Below are positions 54,914-64,000 of a stretch of DNA of 64,000 nt, one piece after another. The stretch is from Ruegeria conchae (GTDB lineage: Bacteria > Pseudomonadota > Alphaproteobacteria > Rhodobacterales > Rhodobacteraceae), in contig NZ_AEYW01000003.1 of assembly GCF_000192475.1 (NCBI RefSeq), forward strand, positions 62,001-126,000, written 5' to 3'. Position numbers and translations under genes: made by a program. The number at the start of each line of letters is the position of its first letter. Positions within the stretch are counted from its first letter, which is position 1. The notes beneath the pieces were generated by a model. It did no database searches and was not told where the DNA came from. It saw nothing but the letters and a program-made list of their open reading frames with translations.

Positions 54914-55678
54914 GTGAGCTGGATATGTTTTCCAAAATCGAAGATGTCCCGCGTTTTGACGGCCCTCTTATTGATGTTATCTTGCGCTGCTCCGACTTTG
55001 GCTGGGGATGTGACCGGGGAAGTCACTGAACCTGACGTGATTTCGTCCGAACGATATGCCAGCGATATCAGGGCGTTTTATCTGGGGGTGAGCGCCAGTC
55101 GTGCAACGGGTGGTTCCGATGAGTTTGGCTTGCAGGTCAATGGCGGCTCAGTTTTCGGGATCGGAGAGGTCAGTACTGACGGCAACTTTGCCGGGTTTCG
55201 CGGGGGTTGGCGCGGGATTTTGCCTGCGAGAGGCGGGCGCGACTATGTCTATGGTCTGGAAGTCGGCTACGACTTTGGCACTCTGGACGGAAGCACGTCG
55301 GGACAGATCGGCGGAACACCCGTCAGCGGCAGATCTGCAATTTCCGATGTATTCTCGATCCGCCTTCGAAATGGACTTACAAACCGCAGCAAGAGTGTCC
55401 TTTACTTCGTTACAGTGGGCTATGTGCGTGGTGATATCACAACGTCGGCTTCTGTGACCGAAGTGGGTGGGACTACCCGCTTTGAAGACGTTGATCGACG
55501 TCAGGGTTTTTCTGCCAGCCTGGGTGCCGAGCATAGACTGAATGACGATTGGTCGATTACTGGTGAGCTCGAATATCTGCAGTTCGAATCAAAAACCGTA
55601 GAACTGGGCCCTTCTTTCAGCACCAAATCGACGCCAAGCTACCGCGGATTGCGGATCGGATTGAATTATACATTCTGA
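54914..55678 (+). CDS. Outer-membrane beta-barrel protein
   Basis: A 254-residue OmpA-like barrel with signal peptide (core VLTALLLMLSCAAPTLA-G), alternating strands (DYVYGLEVGYDFGTLDG, VLYFVTVGYVRGDI) and the terminal aromatic LNYTF needed for outer-membrane insertion. The GTG at 54914 is taken as start because GGAGGG lies exactly 8 nt before it; ATG 54944 is the alternative. Function unknown. Confidence 0.82.
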   Translation: MSWICFPKSKMSRVLTALLLMLSCAAPTLAGDVTGEVTEPDVISSERYASDIRAFYLGVSASRATGGSDEFGLQVNGGSVFGIGEVSTDGNFAGFRGGWRGILPARGGRDYVYGLEVGYDFGTLDGSTSGQIGGTPVSGRSAISDVFSIRLRNGLTNRSKSVLYFVTVGYVRGDITTSASVTEVGGTTRFEDVDRRQGFSASLGAEHRLNDDWSITGELEYLQFESKTVELGPSFSTKSTPSYRGLRIGLNYTF

Positions 55679-55825
55679 ACCATTCGCAAAAACTGATATT
55701 TTATGCGCAACAACGGCGTTGATCGGCGCATTTGTCATCCCGTTTGCAAAAAACGAAACTGCGCCTTGCGTCCACCTCAATATGTTGTCTACGCTCGGGG
55801 TGAAACGCCAAGACAGGAGAACGGA

Positions 55826-56848
55826 TTGGCCATCGGTGCCCTGACCCCACCGCAAGAAGATATGCCCCAGCGTGAGGCGCTTGTTGAGTTCCCAGACAAC
55901 AGACTACTAATCGATTTGTGCGGCGAATATGACCGTAACCTGACCGATATCGAGCAAAAGCTTTCGGTGCAGATCGTGCGGCGTGGAAATCAGTTGGTCG
56001 TGCTAGGTGATGAAGAATCGCAAAAGCAGGCCATTGAAGTGCTGCAGGCGCTCTACACTCGGCTTGAAGGTGGGCGAGATGTCGAGGCAGCAGATGTCGA
56101 TCGCGAGTTGCGCATGGGCACTTCCGAGGCCGGAACTGGTACACGGGATGGTGACCAGCTTGAGATGTTCAAGGGCGGAACGGTCGAAATCAAAACCCGT
56201 AAGAAGCTGGTTGAGCCGCGGACAGACGCCCAGAAGGCATATGTTCAGTCGCTCTTTAACAATGAGCTGGCCTTTGGAATCGGCCCCGCAGGTACGGGTA
56301 AAACTTATCTGGCTGTTGCTGTGGGTGTGTCGATGTTCATCGGAGGCCATGTGGACCGGATCATTCTCAGCCGTCCAGCGGTAGAGGCCGGCGAAAAGCT
56401 GGGTTACCTGCCCGGTGACATGAAGGATAAAGTCGATCCCTACATGCAGCCGCTTTATGATGCGCTGAATGATTTCCTCCCGGGCAAGCAGCTGGCCAAG
56501 CTGATCGAAGAAAAACGGATCGAAATTGCGCCTCTGGCGTTTATGCGTGGGCGGACGCTGGCGAATGCCTTTGTCGTGCTGGACGAGGCGCAAAATGCCA
56601 CCACCATGCAAATGAAAATGTTCCTGACCAGACTTGGCGAAGGCAGCCGCATGGTGATCACCGGAGACCGGTCACAGGTCGATTTGCCGCGCGGTGTGCA
56701 ATCGGGTTTGGCGGATGCGGAAAGACTGCTGAAGACGATCCCGAATATCAGTTTCAATTATTTCACGTCGAAAGATGTCGTGCGCCACCCGCTTGTCGCC
56801 GCCATTATTGAGGCGTATGAGGCCGACTCGGGCCGCGAAACGGGGTGA
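55826..56848 (+). CDS. phoH: PhoH-like ATPase
   Basis: A 340-residue protein: an N-terminal KH-like region, Walker A GIGPAGTGKTYLAVAV, Walker B VVLDEAQNAT and the motif MVITGDRSQVDLP. In this operon it is linked to RNA metabolism with YbeY. The start is a TTG at 55826 with AGGAG upstream, giving the usual length; the longer frame to 55703 has no support. Confidence 0.92.
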   Translation: MAIGALTPPQEDMPQREALVEFPDNRLLIDLCGEYDRNLTDIEQKLSVQIVRRGNQLVVLGDEESQKQAIEVLQALYTRLEGGRDVEAADVDRELRMGTSEAGTGTRDGDQLEMFKGGTVEIKTRKKLVEPRTDAQKAYVQSLFNNELAFGIGPAGTGKTYLAVAVGVSMFIGGHVDRIILSRPAVEAGEKLGYLPGDMKDKVDPYMQPLYDALNDFLPGKQLAKLIEEKRIEIAPLAFMRGRTLANAFVVLDEAQNATTMQMKMFLTRLGEGSRMVITGDRSQVDLPRGVQSGLADAERLLKTIPNISFNYFTSKDVVRHPLVAAIIEAYEADSGRETG

Positions 56849-56890
56849 AACCCAAGGTTCCGAAGGGTTTTGGAGCCTTGGAGAGCCGGT

Positions 56891-57385
56891 ATGATTCTGG
56901 ATGTAACGATCGAAGACGAGCGCTGGAGGGAATTGGAGCCGCTGGCACAACGCGCACTCATTGAAGTTCTTGATTATTGCGGTCTCAAATCGGATCTCTG
57001 CGAAATCAGCTTGTTGGGTTGTAACGATGAACGGATCGCAGTTCTGAATGCCGAATTCCGGGAAAAACTGAAGCCGACAAATGTTTTAAGTTGGCCTGCC
57101 GAAGATTTATCCCCTGATCAGCCTGGGGGCATACCAATGTTGCCCGAACCCGATTTCACTGGGGAAATCGCTTTGGGAGACATTGCGATTTCATATGACA
57201 CCTGCGCGCGTGAGGCCATCGCAGCGGGTAAATCAATGGAAGATCATGTGACCCACTTGATAATTCACGGCACGTTACATTTGTTAGGATACGATCACAT
57301 TCGTGACCTCGACGCCACTTTGATGGAACGGATTGAGATCGAAATACTTGGCAAACTGGGTATAGATAACCCATATAATGTATGA
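56891..57385 (+). CDS. ybeY: Endoribonuclease YbeY
   Basis: A 164-residue metalloprotein with the zinc motif HLIIHGTLHLLGYDH (H3xH5xH type) and PTNVLSWPAE. It acts in 16S rRNA 3'-end maturation and ribosome quality control. It follows phoH by 42 bp and precedes corC, the standard order. Confidence 0.94.
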   Translation: MILDVTIEDERWRELEPLAQRALIEVLDYCGLKSDLCEISLLGCNDERIAVLNAEFREKLKPTNVLSWPAEDLSPDQPGGIPMLPEPDFTGEIALGDIAISYDTCAREAIAAGKSMEDHVTHLIIHGTLHLLGYDHIRDLDATLMERIEIEILGKLGIDNPYNV

Positions 57386-57421
57386 CAGGGGCAGCTTTGC
57401 CCGATCATTTGGAACAGGATA

Positions 57422-58306
57422 ATGGGCGATACAGACGGCAGTTCTAGGGCAGCGCAAGGCGCGCATTCACAGAACAGCAACACGGATAGCGATGAAAAAG
57501 GCGGGCTTTTATCCCGGATATTCGACGCATTTTCACCTCCGGGCGATGAAGCCAGTCAGGTGAACGGGGCTAAGGTCACGGATTCACAACCGAGGGGTAT
57601 GATCAACCTGCGCAGAATGCGGGTCGAAGATGTCGCGATACCCACGGCCGAGATTATCTCGGTTCCCTCGACAACACCCAAGGACGAGTTGGCGCAAATT
57701 TTTCGCGATAGTGGATTGTCGCGAATCCCTGTGTACGAGGGAACGCTCGACACTCCACTGGGCTTTGTCCACCTCAAGGATTTCGCGCTGACCCATGGAT
57801 TTAATGGCAACTCGTCCGAGTTTGATTTGACGTCAATGCTAAGGACCTTGCTGTTCGTTCCGCCCTCGATGCCGATTGGTGTACTTTTAACCAAGATGCA
57901 AACTGAACGTCGTCATATGGCGCTGGTCATTGACGAATACGGTGGTGTCGACGGCCTGTTGACCATCGAAGACCTAATCGAACAGGTTGTGGGCGAAATT
58001 GCCGACGAACATGACGCCGATGAAGATCAGCTTTGGATACAAGAAAAACCTGGCTGCTACGTGGTTCAAGCTCGGGTTCCGCTTGAAGATTTTGAAGCCG
58101 AAATTGGTCGTTCATTGACCAGCCACGAAGATGTGGACGAAGAAGAGATCGACACTTTGGGCGGTTTGGTCTTCATGCTATCTGGGCGCGTCCCGGCGCG
58201 TGGTGAGGTGGTATGCCACCCCGAAGGGCCTGAATTCGAAGTTCTTGACGCAGATCCACGCCGCATAAAGCGGTTGCGCGTCATGTTGCCGGATATCGCT
58301 GCATGA
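57422..58306 (+). CDS. corC: CorC/HlyC-type CBS-domain protein
   Basis: A 294-residue soluble protein: an acidic N-terminus, two CBS domains (MRVEDVAIPTAEIISVP, GLSRIPVYEG, MALVIDEYGGVDGLLTIEDL) and the C-terminal transporter-associated domain (EEEIDTLGGLVFML). There is no DUF21 membrane part. It is linked to divalent cation or membrane homeostasis. It overlaps lnt by 4 nt. Confidence 0.9.
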   Translation: MGDTDGSSRAAQGAHSQNSNTDSDEKGGLLSRIFDAFSPPGDEASQVNGAKVTDSQPRGMINLRRMRVEDVAIPTAEIISVPSTTPKDELAQIFRDSGLSRIPVYEGTLDTPLGFVHLKDFALTHGFNGNSSEFDLTSMLRTLLFVPPSMPIGVLLTKMQTERRHMALVIDEYGGVDGLLTIEDLIEQVVGEIADEHDADEDQLWIQEKPGCYVVQARVPLEDFEAEIGRSLTSHEDVDEEEIDTLGGLVFMLSGRVPARGEVVCHPEGPEFEVLDADPRRIKRLRVMLPDIAA

Positions 58307-59829
58307 ATCCTGCCCAGGGGTGGCCCTATTGGTTGCGGTTGCTGCTAGCGGCATCCTTGGGAATCGTGGCTGCTTGTGGGCTTGCCCCGTTGGGTTTTTG
58401 GCCAGCGGCATTGGTGGCGCTGATCCTGCTTGCTCCATTGTACTTGAACTCTGAAACATCCCGCCGCGCGGCTTTGCTGGGGTGGGTGTTCGCCACCGGG
58501 TATTTTGCCCATGCGCTAAACTGGATCATCGAACCATTCATGGTTGACGCAGAACGCCATGCCTGGATGGCGCCCTTTGCACTGATCTTCTTGTCAGGCG
58601 GGTTGGCATTGTTCTGGGCGCTGGCCTTTGGAGTTGCAAAACGCATCGGTGGATCGCCGATCCTGCAGGGTATATTACTGGCTTTGACGCTCTCCCTGGC
58701 CGAGTTTGCGCGGGGTTACATACTTACAGGGTTTCCTTGGGCTGGTATTGCTCAGATCTGGGTGGATACGCCTTTTGCTCAGCTCCTGTCGCTGATAGGA
58801 CCTTATGGCTTGGGCGCACTGACGCTGATTGCGACTTTTCCACTCGGTGCAGCCATCTCCAGTGATCGGACCCCACGCGGCCTGGGGATGCCAATCTTTG
58901 TGGCTGCGGGGTGCACTGTATTGGCTCTGGCTTACGCTGCGAACCGGCCGTCGGTTGAATACACCAGCCGTATCGTGCGGCTGATACAGCCTAATGCTCC
59001 ACAGCACCAAAAGTGGGACCCGGAATATGCACCCCTGTTTTTTGCCCGCCAACTTGAATTCACGGTAGCCGAGCCCAGGCCAGATCTGATTGTCTGGCCA
59101 GAAACTTCGGTTCCGGCGTGGCTTGGCAGTGCGCAGCCCTATCTTTCAGCAATTGGTGAAGCGGCGCAGGGTACGCCTGTTTTTCTAGGTATTCAGCGTG
59201 CTGACGGACAGCAGATCTATAACTCGATGATCTATTTGAATGGAGATGGTCAACAGGCAGGGCTCTATGACAAACACCACCTGGCCCCATTCGGAGAATA
59301 TGTGCCCTTTGGTGAATTGATGGCGCGGATTGGAATTCACGGAATGGCGGCAACCACGGGAAGTGGTTTCAGCGCTGGGCGGGGCGCTTCCCTGATGGAT
59401 GCAGGAGGGCTTGGGAAAGCTCTGCCGCTGATCTGTTATGAGGCCGTATTCACACAAGATGTTCTGTCCGCGCCGGGCCGGGCAGATTTTCTTTTGCAGA
59501 TCACTAACGATGCGTGGTTCGGGACTCGCTCCGGCCCGTATCAGCATCTTGCACAGGCACAGATGCGCGCCATCGAGCAGGGTCTGCCGATGTTGCGCTC
59601 GGCCAATACCGGTGTTTCTGCGATGATTGACCCTTTGGGGCGAATTACCGACGCGTTGGCGCTTGGGCAGGCCGGGTTTATCGATGCCGAATTGCCGCAG
59701 CCCCAAGCCGCGACGATATATTCCCGGATTGGGGACAAACCGGTGTTTTTCGTTATATTAGCAGCTTGGGCGTTGCTCTGGCGTCATACCCGTAGGTTCA
59801 ACCGTCAAATACCGATTGACCCTACCTGA
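58303..59829 (+). CDS. lnt: Apolipoprotein N-acyltransferase
   Basis: A 508-residue inner-membrane enzyme that N-acylates lipoproteins. An N-terminal set of about six TM helices is followed by a nitrilase-like domain with catalytic Glu (VWPETSVPAWL), Lys (YDKHHLAPFGEYVPFG) and Cys (LPLICYEAVF), and a final TM helix. It is the last gene of phoH-ybeY-corC-lnt. Confidence 0.94.
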   Translation: MNPAQGWPYWLRLLLAASLGIVAACGLAPLGFWPAALVALILLAPLYLNSETSRRAALLGWVFATGYFAHALNWIIEPFMVDAERHAWMAPFALIFLSGGLALFWALAFGVAKRIGGSPILQGILLALTLSLAEFARGYILTGFPWAGIAQIWVDTPFAQLLSLIGPYGLGALTLIATFPLGAAISSDRTPRGLGMPIFVAAGCTVLALAYAANRPSVEYTSRIVRLIQPNAPQHQKWDPEYAPLFFARQLEFTVAEPRPDLIVWPETSVPAWLGSAQPYLSAIGEAAQGTPVFLGIQRADGQQIYNSMIYLNGDGQQAGLYDKHHLAPFGEYVPFGELMARIGIHGMAATTGSGFSAGRGASLMDAGGLGKALPLICYEAVFTQDVLSAPGRADFLLQITNDAWFGTRSGPYQHLAQAQMRAIEQGLPMLRSANTGVSAMIDPLGRITDALALGQAGFIDAELPQPQAATIYSRIGDKPVFFVILAAWALLWRHTRRFNRQIPIDPT

Positions 59830-59852
59830 CTGCGCGCGTATTCGGTCAATTG

Positions 59853-59900
59853 CCCTTCACAACGGCTTCCTGACGTGATGGGAAAATCTTAATGGAGCAC
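59853..59900 (+). promoter_or_regulatory. SAM/SAH riboswitch before metK
   Basis: A stem of CCC-T-TCAC (59853-59860) with GTGA-T-GGG (59875-59882) encloses the loop AACGGCTTCCTGAC, which carries GCTTCC. This can pair with GGAGC at 59894-59898, the ribosome site 6 nt before the metK ATG, closing the pseudoknot. The loop and the TGGAGCA element match the published SAM/SAH motif of Rhodobacterales, which lies upstream of metK. Ligand binding would hide the ribosome site, giving feedback by SAM. Confidence 0.88.
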
Positions 59901-59904
59901 ATTT

Positions 59905-61086
59905 ATGTCCCGACAGAATTACACTTTTACTTCGGAGTCCGTATCCGAAGGACACCCTGATAAGGTCTGCGATCGTATTTCCGATGCGGTGCTAGACGCC
60001 TTCCTGCGTGAAGAGCCCGAAGCCCGCGTTGCGTGCGAAACTTTCGCTACAACGGACCGTGTGGTCATCGGTGGCGAAGTGGGATTGTCGGATCAGGACA
60101 AGCTCCACGATTACATGGCGCATATCGATGATATCGCGCGCGCCTGTATCAAAGATATTGGATACGAGCAGGACAAGTTTCACCACGAAACCGTCGAGGT
60201 GACCAACCTGCTGCACGAACAGTCGGCTCATATTGCGCAGGGTGTCGACGCCGCTGACAATAAAGACGAGGGCGCGGGCGATCAGGGTATCATGTTCGGG
60301 TACGCCACGACCGAGACACCCGCACTGATGCCAGCTCCGATCCAGTATTCGCATGCAATCCTTCGGCGTTTGGCCGAAGTTCGCAAGAATGGTACCGAGC
60401 CCGCGCTGGGTCCGGACGCGAAATCGCAGCTGTCGGTCATCTACCGGGATGGCAATCCAGTTGGTGTCAGCTCAATCGTGCTGTCCACTCAGCATCTGGA
60501 TGAGGCGCTGACCTCGGATGATATCCGCCAGATTGTCGAACCCTATATTCGCGAAACCCTACCCGATGGCTGGCTGACCGCCGAGACCGAGTGGCATGTG
60601 AATCCCACCGGCAAGTTCGTGATCGGCGGTCCCGATGGCGACGCGGGTCTGACCGGGCGCAAGATCATCGTGGACACCTATGGCGGTGCTGCTCCGCACG
60701 GGGGCGGTGCGTTCTCTGGCAAGGACCCGACCAAGGTGGACCGCTCGGCTGCGTATGCCGCACGCTACCTGGCCAAGAACGTGGTAGCGGCAGGAATGGC
60801 GGAACGCTGCACCATTCAGTTGAGCTATGCGATTGGCGTCTCCAAACCTCTGTCGATCTATGCCGACACACACGGGACAGGCCAGATCGCTGACGCGGTT
60901 ATCGAGAAGGCTGTCGGTCAAGTCATGGACCTGACACCACGCGGCATTCGCGAGCATCTGCAACTGAACAAGCCGATATATCAGCGTACTGCAGCCTATG
61001 GCCATTTCGGACGCGAACCCGATGCAGATGGCGGATTCAGCTGGGAGCGTACCGATTTGGCCGACGCTCTTAAGCAGGCTGTCTGA
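59905..61086 (+). CDS. metK: S-adenosylmethionine synthetase
   Basis: A 393-residue enzyme making SAM from methionine and [55 protein letters not shown]. It is of full family length with all motifs. It is preceded directly by the riboswitch, and SAM made here would feed the methyltransferases in this window among others. Confidence 0.97.
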   Translation: MSRQNYTFTSESVSEGHPDKVCDRISDAVLDAFLREEPEARVACETFATTDRVVIGGEVGLSDQDKLHDYMAHIDDIARACIKDIGYEQDKFHHETVEVTNLLHEQSAHIAQGVDAADNKDEGAGDQGIMFGYATTETPALMPAPIQYSHAILRRLAEVRKNGTEPALGPDAKSQLSVIYRDGNPVGVSSIVLSTQHLDEALTSDDIRQIVEPYIRETLPDGWLTAETEWHVNPTGKFVIGGPDGDAGLTGRKIIVDTYGGAAPHGGGAFSGKDPTKVDRSAAYAARYLAKNVVAAGMAERCTIQLSYAIGVSKPLSIYADTHGTGQIADAVIEKAVGQVMDLTPRGIREHLQLNKPIYQRTAAYGHFGREPDADGGFSWERTDLADALKQAV

Positions 61087-61115
61087 GCGCCGTTCACCTA
61101 TTCAGTAAATACGCC

Positions 61116-61143
61116 GGAGGTGTGGGGCCAGCCCCCAACCTCC
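61116..61143 (+). terminator. Hairpin after metK
   Basis: GGAGGT-G-TGGGG (61116-61127) pairs with CCCCA-ACCTCC (61133-61143): an 11-bp stem with one bulged G and a 5-nt loop, 30 bp after the metK stop. It has no strong T-tract. Confidence 0.5.
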
Positions 61144-61183
61144 ACCCTTGCCTCAGGCACGAGTCAGCAGTATGGGCACGGGC

Positions 61184-61894
61184 ATGAGCAACCAGACCCC
61201 TCAACGCCCCCGCAGGAACTTTTATGGCCGCTTCAAAGGCAAGACCTTGAAGCCCAGCCAAAAGACTTATCTGTCAGAAGATCTGGCCGCCCTGTCTCCA
61301 GGTGCGGTAGATTGGGAAACCAACCCAGAACGCACCGCTTTGGACCTAGAGGGCCTGTTCGGTGGCAAGCCTGTCTGGCTCGAAGTCGGATTTGGCGGTG
61401 GCGAGCATTTGGTGCATCAGGCGCAAAACAATCCCGGTATCGGAATTATCGGAGCAGAGCCTTACATCAATGGTGTCGCAATGTTGTTGGGCAAAATTCG
61501 TCAGGCTGGTGCCGAAAACCTCGCCGTGCACCCCGGCGATGTGCGGGATCTGTTTGATGTGCTGCCCGAGGCCAGTATCTCGCGCGCGTTCCTGCTCTAT
61601 CCTGATCCGTGGCCGAAAACACGTCATCATCGGCGCAGGTTCGTGACCCCTGAGCATCTGGAACCTCTCGCGCGTGCCTTGAAGCCGGGTTCGATTTTTC
61701 GCGTTGCCACCGATATCCCCGACTATGTGCGCCAGACTCTTGAAGAGGTACCGCGTGCCGGTTTTGAGTGGCTCGCCGAGCGCCCCGCCGACTGGCGCGA
61801 GCCTTGGGATGACTGGATTTCCACCCGCTACGAACAAAAAGCCCTACGCGAGGGGCGTACCCCGCATTATCTGACCTTCCGACGCAAAGACTGA
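61184..61894 (+). CDS. trmB: tRNA (guanine-N7)-methyltransferase
   Basis: A 236-residue methyltransferase for G46 of tRNA: RRNFYGRFKGKTLKPSQ, SAM loop VWLEVGFGGGEHLVHQ, and the signature LLYPDPWPKTRHHRRRF. ATG 61184 is preferred, as the protein then begins close to homologues; ATG 61172 is also possible. Confidence 0.93.
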   Translation: MSNQTPQRPRRNFYGRFKGKTLKPSQKTYLSEDLAALSPGAVDWETNPERTALDLEGLFGGKPVWLEVGFGGGEHLVHQAQNNPGIGIIGAEPYINGVAMLLGKIRQAGAENLAVHPGDVRDLFDVLPEASISRAFLLYPDPWPKTRHHRRRFVTPEHLEPLARALKPGSIFRVATDIPDYVRQTLEEVPRAGFEWLAERPADWREPWDDWISTRYEQKALREGRTPHYLTFRRKD

Positions 61895-61963
61895 TTGCCG
61901 CTGGACCAACCGGCCCCAATTCGCTAATCGGCCTGAGGACTGATAGCGAAAACAGGAGCCCCC

Positions 61964-63322
61964 ATGTCCGGACACGGCACGCCCATCCCGATGACGTCGC
62001 ATCCATGCGGCCCGCTGACCGGCACGGCAGAGGTGCCTGGCGACAAATCAATCTCGCACCGGTCCCTGATCCTAGGGGCGATGGCTGTTGGCGAAACCAG
62101 GATTTCGGGCCTGCTTGAGGGCGAGGATGTGCTGGACACGGCCAAGGCCATGCGGGCCTTCGGGGCCGAAGTTACGGATCACGGAGGCGGCGAATGGTCG
62201 GTGCACGGCGTAGGCGTAGGCGGCTTTGCGGAACCCGATCAGGTGATCGATTGCGGGAACTCGGGCACCGGTGTGCGCCTGATTATGGGAGCGATGGCAA
62301 CCTCTCCGATAACGGCGACCTTTACCGGGGATGCCAGCCTGAACAAACGTCCGATGGCCCGGGTCACCGATCCTCTGGCGCTGTTTGGTACGCAATCTGT
62401 CGGTCGTAATGGTGGACGCCTGCCGATGACCATCGTCGGTGCTGCGGACCCCATCCCGGTTCGTTACGAGGTGCCTGTGCCATCGGCTCAGGTGAAATCC
62501 GCTGTTCTGCTGGCAGGGCTGAATGCCCCCGGCAAGACCGTGGTAATCGAGAAAGAGGCAACCCGTGATCATTCCGAACGGATGCTGGCCGGGTTCGGCG
62601 CAGAAATCACCGTCGAGGATACCGACGAGGGGCGAGTGATTACCCTGACCGGGCGTCCAGAATTGAAGCCGCAGGTCATTGCGGTGCCGCGTGACCCATC
62701 TAGCGCAGCCTTCCCGGTATGTGCCGCACTGATTACCCCCGGATCGGATGTTTTGGTGCCGGGCATCGGATTAAACCCTACGCGTGCAGGTTTGTTTACA
62801 ACGCTACGCGAGATGGGTGCGGATCTGACCTATGAGAACGAGCGCGAAGAGGGTGGTGAGCCCGTTGCGGATCTGCGGGCAAAATACTCGCCGAATATGA
62901 AGGGAATTTCCGTCCCACCAGAACGCGCTGCCTCGATGATTGACGAATACCCTGTGCTGTCCGTTGTTGCCGCCAATGCAACCGGCACAATGATGATGGG
63001 CGGCGTCAAAGAGTTACGCGTCAAGGAAAGTGACCGGATCGATGCAATGGCGCGTGGCCTGCGCGCGAATGGCGTGACGGTAGACGAGGGTGACGATTGG
63101 TGGTCAGTCGAGGGCCTAGGCATTGGTGGTGTTCCCGGCGGCGGCATTTGTGAGAGTTTCCTCGATCACCGCATTGCCATGTCCTTCATGGTGATGGGTA
63201 TGGGCGCGAAAAAGGCGGTTTCGGTAGATGATGGTGGTCCGATTGCAACTTCGTTCCCGATCTTTGAGCCGTTGATGACGGGTTTGGGTGCCAAGCTGCT
63301 TCGCGACAACCGGCCCGTCTGA
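61964..63322 (+). CDS. aroA: EPSP synthase, class II
   Basis: A 452-residue 5-enolpyruvylshikimate-3-phosphate synthase: [68 protein letters not shown] and the late [23 protein letters not shown] and NPTR are the marks of class II enzymes, which tolerate glyphosate. Its last base overlaps the cmk ATG (TGATG). Confidence 0.95.
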   Translation: MSGHGTPIPMTSHPCGPLTGTAEVPGDKSISHRSLILGAMAVGETRISGLLEGEDVLDTAKAMRAFGAEVTDHGGGEWSVHGVGVGGFAEPDQVIDCGNSGTGVRLIMGAMATSPITATFTGDASLNKRPMARVTDPLALFGTQSVGRNGGRLPMTIVGAADPIPVRYEVPVPSAQVKSAVLLAGLNAPGKTVVIEKEATRDHSERMLAGFGAEITVEDTDEGRVITLTGRPELKPQVIAVPRDPSSAAFPVCAALITPGSDVLVPGIGLNPTRAGLFTTLREMGADLTYENEREEGGEPVADLRAKYSPNMKGISVPPERAASMIDEYPVLSVVAANATGTMMMGGVKELRVKESDRIDAMARGLRANGVTVDEGDDWWSVEGLGIGGVPGGGICESFLDHRIAMSFMVMGMGAKKAVSVDDGGPIATSFPIFEPLMTGLGAKLLRDNRPV

Positions 63323-63945
63323 TGCTCGAGCAGGGGTATACGGTTGCGATCGACGGCCCTGCTGCGGCAGGTAAGGGCACGATCTCGAAGGCGGTAGCCG
63401 CGCATTTTGGGTTTGCCCATCTGGATACTGGATTGCTTTACCGAGCGGTTGGACGACGCATGCTGCAAGGTGAAGAGCCTGTTACGGCGGCGCAATCTCT
63501 AACCGCAGAAGAGTTGGGTCAGGGTGACCTTCGTACGGCCGAGATCGCAAAGGCGGCCTCAAAAGTGGCTGTTATACCCGAGGTTCGCAGCGCACTGGTT
63601 GATTTCCAACGTGCCTTTGCGCGACGTGTCGGAGGCGCAGTTCTTGACGGGCGTGATATTGGAACCGTTATTTGTCGGAACGCCGAGGTCAAACTGTTCG
63701 TCACGGCCAGTGCCGAAGTGCGCGCGGAACGGCGATATCTGGAGCTTGCAGCCAAAGGCGATGATGTCTCGCGCGAACAGGTGCTGGCAGACGTCAAAGA
63801 ACGCGATGCCCGTGACGCTGAACGCAGCACTGCACCGATGAAGCCCGCAGTTGATGCTGTGCTGCTGGATACCTCGGATCTGAGTGTCGATGCTGCACTG
63901 GCCCGTGCGATCGAAGTCATCGAAATGACCCTGCCTAAAGCATAA
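63322..63945 (+). CDS. cmk: Cytidylate kinase
   Basis: A 207-residue kinase phosphorylating CMP/dCMP: P-loop [36 protein letters not shown] and [13 protein letters not shown]. It is complete within the window and coupled to aroA by a 1-nt overlap. In related genomes rpsA often follows; here the window ends. Confidence 0.95.
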   Translation: MLEQGYTVAIDGPAAAGKGTISKAVAAHFGFAHLDTGLLYRAVGRRMLQGEEPVTAAQSLTAEELGQGDLRTAEIAKAASKVAVIPEVRSALVDFQRAFARRVGGAVLDGRDIGTVICRNAEVKLFVTASAEVRAERRYLELAAKGDDVSREQVLADVKERDARDAERSTAPMKPAVDAVLLDTSDLSVDAALARAIEVIEMTLPKA

Positions 63946-63961
63946 TCGCCTTCAGGCAGGG
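63929..63961 (+). terminator. Hairpin overlapping the end of cmk
   Basis: CCCTGCCT (63929-63936) pairs with AGGCAGGG (63954-63961), extended inside by AAG/CTT after one mismatch, with a 9-nt loop. It covers the cmk stop. There is no T-tract, so termination is possible but unproven. Confidence 0.4.
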
Positions 63962-64000
63962 CCAATTCCTTACAGCTCGCCTACAGCGATGCTTTTGATG

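Noticed and set aside
1..64000. CRISPR arrays, insertion sequences, rRNA operon
   Set aside because: No regularly spaced repeat array, transposase motif or rRNA sequence was seen on reading through.

Overview
This window reads as chromosome from a marine alphaproteobacterium of the Roseobacter group (Rhodobacteraceae). The evidence is a SAM/SAH riboswitch directly upstream of metK, a class reported only from Rhodobacterales; irr divergent from fabA-fabB-fabI; a class II aroA followed by cmk; the order miaB / phoH-ybeY-corC-lnt / metK; and catabolic genes typical of roseobacters (an MttB homologue, a GcvT-type demethylating dehydrogenase, a fused indolepyruvate:ferredoxin oxidoreductase and an SBP56 methanethiol oxidase).

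Layout. Positions 1-1833 look like the end of a mobile island: a decayed RecQ-like helicase, 16-bp direct repeats, and a 44-bp copy of the 3' end of a tRNA that probably marks an attachment site. From 2062 to 5529 lies a compact sulfur locus: ABM-type monooxygenase, IclR regulator, then a divergent operon of methanethiol oxidase, 2Fe-2S ferredoxin and CoA-binding protein. Positions 5530-7971 are gene-poor, with a DUF3010 gene frameshifted near its start and a small secreted Gly/Ser-rich protein. From 14469 down to 7972 runs a tightly coupled minus-strand operon (four glycosyltransferases, a histidine phosphatase, a polysaccharide-deacetylase-like protein and a small methyltransferase), preceded by a divergent MscS-type channel.

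From 24549 down to 17325 is an oligopeptide/Opp-type ABC importer ending in a family III CoA-transferase. A paralogue of the small methyltransferase and a GST follow. Positions 26095-32019 hold a candidate N-methyl-compound catabolic operon (dimethylglycine-dehydrogenase-like enzyme, non-pyrrolysine MttB homologue, TetR regulator, DAO oxidase), convergent with an IOR gene that has its own divergent Lrp regulator. An unusual 1013-residue ABC protein with a degenerate ATPase site and a cyclic-nucleotide-binding domain lies at 36579-39620, beside a SqrR/BigR-type persulfide sensor. Positions 40027-46678 are minus-strand catabolic genes (enolase-superfamily enzyme, Zn-alcohol dehydrogenase, three alpha/beta hydrolases, a PLP ammonia-lyase, a haloacid dehalogenase).

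The right third is mostly core genome: an FKBP isomerase, fabI/fabB/fabA with irr, a LysR regulator divergent from a PhyH dioxygenase, miaB, an outer-membrane barrel, phoH-ybeY-corC-lnt, riboswitch-metK, trmB, aroA and cmk.

The items most worth following up are the degenerate ABC/cNMP protein, the methanethiol oxidase operon with ferredoxin and CoA-binding partners, the coupled glycan operon with its methyltransferase paralogue, the importer with a CoA-transferase, and the MttB/dehydrogenase/oxidase operon. All functional statements come from reading motifs; no searches were run.
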